Made by a program: the position numbers and the translations under genes
The notes under the pieces: generated by a model
The model's input: only the letters and a program-made list of their open reading frames with translations
Told to the model about the DNA's origin: nothing
Databases searched by the model: none
In this document: one piece after another, positions 22,809 to 27,692 of the stretch
Layout: each line of letters opens with the position of its first letter
Numbering within the stretch: the stretch's first letter is position 1
Assembly (NCBI GenBank): GCA_035606175.1
Contig: DATNFW010000112.1
Coordinates: 1 to 27,692 of the forward strand
Direction of reading: 5' to 3'
Length of the DNA: 27,692 nucleotides
From: JASHUC01 sp035606175
Lineage (GTDB): Bacteria; Pseudomonadota; Gammaproteobacteria; Steroidobacterales; Steroidobacteraceae

Positions 22809-22835
22809 GCTCGAGAGGCTCATGTCCTCTCGAGC
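22809..22835. terminator. Hairpin between convergent kmo and folA
   Basis: GCTCGAGAGG (22809-22818) and CCTCTCGAGC (22826-22835) form a perfect 10-bp stem with a 7-base loop, starting one base after the kmo stop. Lying between two convergent genes it is a good candidate for a bidirectional terminator, but no T-run follows on either strand. The right arm is duplicated at 22846-22855 by the adjoining repeat, so an alternative fold is possible. Confidence 0.55.
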
Positions 22836-22858
22836 ACACTCATGTCCTCTCGAGCACG
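22819..22858. repeat. 2 x 20-bp tandem repeat at the folA 3' end
   Basis: Units 22819-22838 and 22839-22858, both starting CTCATGTCCTCTCGAGCAC, match at 19 of 20 positions. The second unit contains the folA stop codon (22840-22842); the first lies outside the gene and contains the right arm of the hairpin. The near-identity suggests a recent duplication. Confidence 0.9.
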
Positions 22859-23352
22859 CTGAACGTCATGGCATACGCGTGCTGCGCATCGGCCGGATGC
22901 TCGAGGCGTTCCGTTTCCCGCCACTCGCGAGGGTCGAGGGGCGGAAAGTACACATCGCCGCTCACCTGCGCGTGAACCCGCGTGAGATCGATCCGCCGCG
23001 CGAGCGGCAGCGCCAGGCGAAACACTTCGGCTCCTCCGATCACCGCCAGCTCCGCGGCGCCCCGATGGCGCGCTTCCGCGAGCGCCTCGTCGATCGAATG
23101 CACGGAGATTGCACCCGGCGGTGCAGCCCATTGCGCCGAATGCGTGAGCACGAGGCTCGTGCGGCCGGGCAGAGGGCGGCCGATCGACTCGAACGTGCGC
23201 CGCCCCATGAGCATCGGCTTTCCCATCGTGAGCGACTTGAAGCGCTTCAAATCCGCGGGTAAATGCCAGGGAAGCTGACCCGCTCGGCCGATGACGCCGT
23301 TCTCCGCGACCGCGACGAGCAGCGTGATCGTGGCATCGCGACTCGAGCTCAT
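22840..23352 (-). CDS. folA: Dihydrofolate reductase
   Basis: 170 aa from the ATG at 23352, the start closest to the usual family N-terminus (ITLLVAVAENGVIG follows); two further in-frame ATGs at 23367 and 23382, created by a tandem repeat, give MSRGP or MSRGPMSRGP extensions. FolA reduces dihydrofolate with NADPH. Visible features: ENGVIGRAGQLPWHLPADLKR split by the substrate loop with Trp and the catalytic acid position as Asp, TMGKPMLMGRRTFESIGRPL for NADPH, AVIGGAEVF, and DLTRVHAQVSGD. The last residues are encoded by a 20-bp tandem repeat. It lies at the end of the kup-containing run, 18-48 bp after kup. Confidence 0.94.
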   Translation of the reverse strand: MSSSRDATITLLVAVAENGVIGRAGQLPWHLPADLKRFKSLTMGKPMLMGRRTFESIGRPLPGRTSLVLTHSAQWAAPPGAISVHSIDEALAEARHRGAAELAVIGGAEVFRLALPLARRIDLTRVHAQVSGDVYFPPLDPREWRETERLEHPADAQHAYAMTFSVLERT

Positions 23353-23392
23353 CGGACCTCGGCTCATCGGACCTCGGCTCATCGGACTTCGG
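23348..23392. repeat. 3 x 15-bp tandem repeat of the folA start region
   Basis: Three 15-bp units (23348-23362, 23363-23377, 23378-23392), two identical and one with a single change. Read on the minus strand each is CCGAGGTCCGATGAG (CCGAAG in the first-read unit), so each carries a purine-rich ribosome-site-like GAGG and an ATG four bases later, all in the folA frame. Confidence 0.93.
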
Positions 23393-23400
23393 CGACGGCC

Positions 23401-25290
23401 TCAGATCTCGACGACCGTATTGAGGATCATGACGTCCTTCGCGGGCATGCGGAAGAATTCCGCGGAGCTCGCGCTGCGCCGCTGCATCCGGGCGAAGAGC
23501 CGGCGTTTGAGGCCCTGCCAGCCGGGACGCGGACGTGCAACGACGACATGCGCGCCGATGAAAAACGAGCAGTCCTCGAGATAGACGCGCAAGCCGCGCG
23601 TGCGGCACGCGCGCAGCGCCTCGCGCATGTCCGGCGTCTCCATGAAACCGAAGAACGCCGTTACCTGGTATATCCCCGGCATCAACTCCTTGATCCGCAC
23701 GCGATCCGCGCGGGCGAGCCGTGGGCTGCGCAGGATCTCGAAGTTGAGAATCAAGCAGCGCTCGTGCAGGACCTTGTTGTGCTCGAGATTGCGGATGAGC
23801 GCCGAAGGAACGAAGCCAGGATGGCTCGCGAGATAGACTCCCGTGCCCGGAACGCGGCCGGCGTTGTCGACGACCTGCGGGAGCCGCGCGAGCGGCACGG
23901 CCATCTGGGCAAGCGCATGCCGCAGATCGAGCCGCCCGCTACGCCAGACCGAGAACGTCGTGAAGACGACCGCCGCGAGGGCGAGCGGCACCCAGCCGCC
24001 CGATTCGACTTTGGTCGAGTTGCCGAGAATGAACACCAGGTCCATGCCGAGCAGCAGGCTGAAGAGCAGCGCGACGCGCCATTTGGGCCATCCCCACTGC
24101 GTCGTCGCGACGAATGAGCCGAGGATCGTGGTGATGAACATCGTGCCGACCACGGCCGCCCCGTAAGCTCCGCCGAGCGCATCCGAGGAGCCGAACCCGA
24201 GCACGAAGCCGATGACGGCGATGAACTGCAGCGCGTTGACCACCGGCACGTAGATCTGCCCCTGCTCGAGGGCCGAGGTCTGCAGCACGCGGATGCGAGG
24301 AAGCATGTCGAGCTGGACGGCCTGCTTGGCGACGGAAAACGCGCCTGAGATGACGGCCTGCGAGGCGATCACGCCGGCGGCTGTGGCGAGCGCGAGCATG
24401 AATGGCAGCAGCGTCGGCCCGACGAGGCTGTACATCGGCCGGGCCACCGGCCCGCCCGCCTTGAGCAGCAGTGCCCCCTGACCGAAATAGTTCAGCAGCA
24501 GCGCAGGCCAGACGAGCCCGAACCAGGCGATCCGCACCGGCGACTTGCCGAAGTGACCCATATCGGCATAGAGCGCCTCACCGCCCGTGATGGCGAGAAA
24601 GACGGCGCCGAGGATGGCGAGGGAAAGCCCCGGGGAGTTGAGCAGCACCCACACCGCGTACCTCGGATTGATTGCGACCAGGACCGCGGGATTGGAGACG
24701 ATTGCAAATGCTCCCGAGATGCCGAGCGCCAGAAACCAGAGAATCATGATGGGCCCGAACCAGCCGCCCACCCGGCCCGTGCCGCGCCTCTGGATCCCGT
24801 AGAGCGCGACGAGCACGAGCAGCGTGACCGGGATGACGGCGCGCGAGAAGCCGGGATCGACGAGCTTCAGTCCTTCGACCGCGCTCAATACCGTGATCGC
24901 GGGGGTGATCAGCGCATCGCAGAAGAAGAGCGCCGTGCCGGCAAGCGCGAGGCTCACGACGAGCCGCGACCACAGACCGATCTGAAGCAGATTGCGCTGG
25001 GCAAGTGCGAACAGGGCGAGAATGCCGCCCTCGCCCTCGTTGTCGGCGCGCATCATCACGACGACGTATTTGAGCGTGACCGAGAGCGCGAGGCTCCAGA
25101 AAATGAGAGAAGCGATGCCGAGGACCGCTGCCGGGCGGTACGGCCCGGCCGCACCGAGCGACTGCTCGAACGCATAGAGCGGACTCGTGCCGATGTCGCC
25201 GTAGACGACGCCGAGTGCCGCAACGGCGCTCGCGAGCGCCGTTTTGGGCGCTTCGGCGTCCACGATCGCATGATTCATGGCGGGCTGCAT
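23401..25290 (-). CDS. kup: Low-affinity potassium uptake transporter Kup
   Basis: 629 aa; the ATG at 25290 has AAGAG upstream, and a second ATG at 25278 is possible. The family signature GVVYGDIGTSPLYAF (about 27-41) starts the first helix. About twelve hydrophobic segments follow through about residue 450, including DNEGEGGILALFAL, FFCDALITPAI, GGEALYADMGHFGK and NYFGQGALLL. The last ~170 residues form the cytoplasmic domain (GTGVYLASH, HNKVLHERC, FMETPDM) ending in VVEI, as in E. coli Kup (622 aa). It imports K+ with protons across the inner membrane. It follows the SET gene by 18 bp and precedes folA; no regulatory element is visible. Confidence 0.97.
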   Translation of the reverse strand: MQPAMNHAIVDAEAPKTALASAVAALGVVYGDIGTSPLYAFEQSLGAAGPYRPAAVLGIASLIFWSLALSVTLKYVVVMMRADNEGEGGILALFALAQRNLLQIGLWSRLVVSLALAGTALFFCDALITPAITVLSAVEGLKLVDPGFSRAVIPVTLLVLVALYGIQRRGTGRVGGWFGPIMILWFLALGISGAFAIVSNPAVLVAINPRYAVWVLLNSPGLSLAILGAVFLAITGGEALYADMGHFGKSPVRIAWFGLVWPALLLNYFGQGALLLKAGGPVARPMYSLVGPTLLPFMLALATAAGVIASQAVISGAFSVAKQAVQLDMLPRIRVLQTSALEQGQIYVPVVNALQFIAVIGFVLGFGSSDALGGAYGAAVVGTMFITTILGSFVATTQWGWPKWRVALLFSLLLGMDLVFILGNSTKVESGGWVPLALAAVVFTTFSVWRSGRLDLRHALAQMAVPLARLPQVVDNAGRVPGTGVYLASHPGFVPSALIRNLEHNKVLHERCLILNFEILRSPRLARADRVRIKELMPGIYQVTAFFGFMETPDMREALRACRTRGLRVYLEDCSFFIGAHVVVARPRPGWQGLKRRLFARMQRRSASSAEFFRMPAKDVMILNTVVEI

Positions 25291-25308
25291 CGCTCTTGGC
25301 CTCGCGAA

Positions 25309-25884
25309 TCAGCGCTTTCGAGTCCGCCTGCGCTTGCCCGCACTCGCGGTCGCCTCACGGGAAGCGGCCGATCCTTTGCGCGCGCGCCGTCCGGCGCCAT
25401 TCCTGCGCCGCGGCGGCCAGAGCATCGTGCCGCGGCACTCCTTGCTCCCGCAGCGGCAGGCGTAAATCTCGTCGATGTTCGGCGGATCGCCGCGCTCGCG
25501 GCCGATCTGATAATCGTACGAGAGCTCCTCTCCCGGGACGATGTCGCGGATCGCATCGATGAAGACGCGACGCCGCTCGATCACCGACTCGCAGTTCGGC
25601 TCGCAGGAGTGATTGATATAGCGCGCATCGTTCCCATCGACTCCGGCATCGATGACGAGCCCGCTGTCTACGCTGAACAGGAACGTGTGGTTGTCGCTTT
25701 CGTCGTGATCCTCGTAACGCCGGTCCGCCACCCGATGCGAGATGCGCTCGCCCAGGTACTCGACGATGCGTGTGCCCTTGCGGATGCGGCGCACGGCGAA
25801 CACGCCACGGCCGTGCACGCGCGAGCGTCGCACCTTGAAGAGCGGCCCTCGTCGGCTGCCTGAGCCCTTTCCCGCGCGAGCCAT
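25309..25884 (-). CDS. SET-domain protein-lysine methyltransferase
   Basis: 191 aa. The ATG at 25884, with CAGGGAA upstream and 17 bp after the thyA stop, is chosen over a longer frame that runs back into thyA. The SET domain spans about 15-130: SRVHGRGVFAVRRI (21-34) binds SAM, YINHSCEPNCE (89-99) and GEELSYDY (118-125) are the SET signatures. A post-SET zinc cysteine cluster CRCGSKEC (143-150) follows, then a very basic tail (about 158-191) rich in Arg, Lys and Ala that resembles histone-like tails and may bind nucleic acid. Predicted to methylate a protein lysine in the cytoplasm; target unknown. Related short SET proteins occur in many bacteria. Confidence 0.92.
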   Translation of the reverse strand: MARAGKGSGSRRGPLFKVRRSRVHGRGVFAVRRIRKGTRIVEYLGERISHRVADRRYEDHDESDNHTFLFSVDSGLVIDAGVDGNDARYINHSCEPNCESVIERRRVFIDAIRDIVPGEELSYDYQIGRERGDPPNIDEIYACRCGSKECRGTMLWPPRRRNGAGRRARKGSAASREATASAGKRRRTRKR

Positions 25885-25901
25885 GTTCCCTGAGCGGCCC
25901 G

Positions 25902-26696
25902 CTACACCGCGACCGGTGCGGCGATGGGAGGATGATGACGGTAGCCCACGATCTCGAAATCCTCGTACCGGTATTCGAAGAGGCTCGGTGGACGGCGATG
26001 CAACTCGAGCCGCGGCAGCGGATAGGGATCGCGCGCGAGCTGCGCGTCTGCCTGCTCGATGTGATTGAGATAGAGGTGGCAATCGCCGCCCGTCCAGACG
26101 AGCTCACCCGGGGCGAGATCGCATTGCTGCGCGATGAGATGAGCGAGCAGAGCGTAGGAGGCGATATTGAACGGCACGCCGAGAAAGAAGTCGGCGCTGC
26201 GCTGATAGAGCTGCAGCGATAGCCGGCCGTCTGCGACGTACAGCTGGAAGAGCGCGTGGCAGGGGGCGAGTGCCATGCGATCGAGCTCTCCGACGTTCCA
26301 GGCGCTCACGACCAAGCGTCGCGAGTCCGGATCGCGTTTCAGGCGCGCGAGCGTCTCACCCAGCTGGTCGACCGCGCGGCCGTCGGCCGTCGGCCAGGCG
26401 CGCCACTGCCGCCCGTAGATCGGTCCGAGATCGCCGCGCTCATCGGCCCACTCGTCCCAGATCGACACACCGTGCTCATTGAGCCAGGCGATGTTCGTAT
26501 CCCCGCGCAGGAACCAGAGCAGCTCGCCGATCACCGAGCGGACGTGCACCCGCTTGGTCGTGACGAGCGGGAAGCCCTGCGCGAGATCGAATCGCATCTG
26601 GTGCCCGAACACCGAGAGAGTACCCGTACCCGTGCGGTCGCTCTTGCGCACGCCGTGGCGGCGGATGTGGCGCAGCAGGTCGAGGTACGCCCTCAT
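25902..26696 (-). CDS. thyA: Thymidylate synthase
   Basis: 264 aa, the same length as E. coli ThyA. The ATG at 26696 overlaps the lgt stop as ATGA. It converts dUMP to dTMP with methylene-tetrahydrofolate, producing dihydrofolate for FolA. Motifs: RTGTGTLSVFGHQMRFDL (21-38), nucleophile C146 in LAPCHALFQ, QRSADFFLGVPFNIASYA, and GDCHLYLNH. It sits directly after lgt, as in E. coli and many gammaproteobacteria, but folA is separated from it by the SET gene and kup. Confidence 0.97.
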   Translation of the reverse strand: MRAYLDLLRHIRRHGVRKSDRTGTGTLSVFGHQMRFDLAQGFPLVTTKRVHVRSVIGELLWFLRGDTNIAWLNEHGVSIWDEWADERGDLGPIYGRQWRAWPTADGRAVDQLGETLARLKRDPDSRRLVVSAWNVGELDRMALAPCHALFQLYVADGRLSLQLYQRSADFFLGVPFNIASYALLAHLIAQQCDLAPGELVWTGGDCHLYLNHIEQADAQLARDPYPLPRLELHRRPPSLFEYRYEDFEIVGYRHHPPIAAPVAV

Positions 26697-27490
26697 GCGA
26701 TGGCGACATTCCCCGAAGGCACCCGGCGGCTGTACGCGAAGACGAGCAGCGACGCGCCGATCAGGATCATCGGCAGCGACAGCACCTGCCCCATCGTGAG
26801 CCAGCCCCCGGCGAGATAGCCGATTTGCGCATCGGGCACGCGCACGAACTCGATGAGGAAGCGCGAGCAGCCGTAGATCAGCAGGAATAGTCCCGAGGGC
26901 GCGAGGCGCGGCCTGGGCTTCGCGGTGTAGATCCACAGCACGGTGAAAAGCAGCAGGCCCTCGAGCAGCGCCTCGTAGAGCTGGGAGGGATGCCGCACGA
27001 CGCCATTGACGCGAAATCCCCAGGGGAGCGAGGTGGGCTTACCCCACAGCTCTCCGTTGATGAAATTGCCGATGCGGCCTGCGAACAGTCCGATGCCCGG
27101 CAGAGGGGCCGTGAAGTCGAACACGTCGGAGATGCGGCGGCCGCGCCGGATGGCGAATATGGAGATGGCGACGAGCACTCCGATCAGTCCGCCGTGGAAG
27201 GACATTCCGCCCTCCCAGACCTTAAACGGGTACCACGGGTCGTGCGCCCAGAAGGTGAGCCCATAGAAGAGCACGTACCCGATCCGCCCTCCGAGGATGA
27301 CGCCGAGCATCGCGTAGAAGACGAAATCGTCCACGTCGACCGGCTTCCATGTCGAGTGCGGCCGCCTGGCACGCGCTCTTGCGAGCAGCCACCCCGCCGC
27401 GAAACCGACCAGATACATGATGCCGTACCAGTGCACGGCGACGGGACCGATCCTGAAGGCGATCGGATTGATATGGGGATAGATCAGCAT
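26693..27490 (-). CDS. lgt: Prolipoprotein diacylglyceryl transferase
   Basis: 265 aa, ATG 27490. This inner-membrane enzyme moves diacylglycerol from phosphatidylglycerol to the lipobox Cys of prolipoproteins. About seven hydrophobic segments are visible, with HWYGIMY (20-26), GGRIGYVLFY (67-76), GGMSFHGGLIG (94-104) and the Lgt signature GRIGNFINGELWG (138-150), plus HPSQLYEALLEG and SRFLIEFVR later. All expected essential residues appear present. Its stop overlaps thyA; the upstream gene is rlmI-like, 39 bp away. Confidence 0.97.
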   Translation of the reverse strand: MLIYPHINPIAFRIGPVAVHWYGIMYLVGFAAGWLLARARARRPHSTWKPVDVDDFVFYAMLGVILGGRIGYVLFYGLTFWAHDPWYPFKVWEGGMSFHGGLIGVLVAISIFAIRRGRRISDVFDFTAPLPGIGLFAGRIGNFINGELWGKPTSLPWGFRVNGVVRHPSQLYEALLEGLLLFTVLWIYTAKPRPRLAPSGLFLLIYGCSRFLIEFVRVPDAQIGYLAGGWLTMGQVLSLPMILIGASLLVFAYSRRVPSGNVAIA

Positions 27491-27529
27491 GGTTGGAAAG
27501 TTTAGCGGTTGCCGTCCTCGCGCGGGGAT

Positions 27530-27692
27530 TCACTCGCGCGTAACGCGGCAGAAAAGCGCCTTGAGGTAGCGCGTCTCCGGCACGGCCGGATGCACGGGAT
27601 GGTCGGGCGACTGCCCTCCGAGCTCGAGGACCTGCACGAAACGGCTGCAATGCCGCGCCGCGGCCTGCACGGCCGCGAGCAGCTCCGCCTCG
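27530..27692 (-). CDS. RlmI-like 23S rRNA methyltransferase, C-terminal part
   Basis: Only the last 53 residues lie in the window; the gene continues past the right edge. The frame reads AAVQAAARHCSRFVQVLE, then SPDHPVHPAVPET and YLKALFCRV before a TGA at 27530-27532. This matches the C-terminus of RlmI/YccW-type class I SAM methyltransferases (in E. coli AADHPV...YLKGFACRV), which make m5C in 23S rRNA. The catalytic and PUA parts are off-window, so the exact target is uncertain. Same strand as lgt and 39 bp upstream of it. Confidence 0.8.
   Translation of the reverse strand, partial: EAELLAAVQAAARHCSRFVQVLELGGQSPDHPVHPAVPETRYLKALFCRVTRE

Overview
The window is about 27.7 kb of GC-rich DNA (by eye roughly two thirds G+C), densely packed with genes. 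It looks like chromosomal housekeeping DNA from a gammaproteobacterium. The evidence is the block lptD-surA-pdxA-rsmA-(usp)-apaH running away from a divergent amgK-murU pair, an arrangement familiar from Pseudomonas and relatives, plus a B-family DNA polymerase II. A kynurenine-type NAD pathway, as found in Xanthomonadales and related lineages, points to a Xanthomonadales/Nevskiales/Steroidobacterales-like organism. This placement is an inference from gene content and order, not from a search.

Layout. 1-159 is lower-GC DNA (about 50%) with no recognised gene; 160-236 is tRNA-Arg(ACG) on the minus strand. 428-1489 (+) is a ROK-family protein whose conserved halves are in swapped order. 1434-3034 (-) is a ferritin-like protein followed by a duplicated four-helix membrane protein. 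3187-5580 (+) is polB. 5591-11060 (-) is one tightly packed run: amgK > murU > DNA methyltransferase > lipA > lipB > sulfate-binding protein, with several stop/start overlaps. 11118-18155 (+) is the envelope/ribosome operon lptD > surA > pdxA > rsmA > universal stress protein > apaH. 18122-18607 (-) is a small lipoprotein. 18705-22808 (+) is a kynurenine cluster: 3-hydroxyanthranilate dioxygenase > cyclase/formamidase-like enzyme > kynureninase > kynurenine 3-monooxygenase. 22840-27692 (-) is rlmI-like (partial) > lgt > thyA > SET-domain protein > kup > folA.

How the genes work together. AmgK and MurU form the MurNAc recycling route to UDP-MurNAc. LptD and SurA build the outer membrane (LPS insertion and beta-barrel chaperoning); Lgt lipidates lipoproteins. 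LipB and LipA make and insert the lipoyl cofactor, with LipA needing sulfur; the downstream sulfate-binding protein may be linked to that. The four kynurenine genes convert formylkynurenine to the quinolinate precursor for NAD. ThyA and FolA are the paired dTMP/tetrahydrofolate enzymes, here separated by a SET protein and Kup.

I see no CRISPR array, insertion sequence, prophage or recognisable defence island. The most unusual signals are (a) repeated short in-frame tandem duplications (15-24 bp units) inside or at the edges of several housekeeping genes (lipA, amgK, pdxA, kmo, folA), including a triplicated ribosome-site-plus-ATG unit at folA; (b) the apparently circularly permuted ROK protein; (c) an orphan DNA methyltransferase embedded in the murU-lipA operon; and (d) a compositional drop exactly at the 3' end of tRNA-Arg. 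No gap between genes exceeds about 300 bases. The larger ones (237-427, 3035-3186, 18608-18704) hold only presumed promoters.
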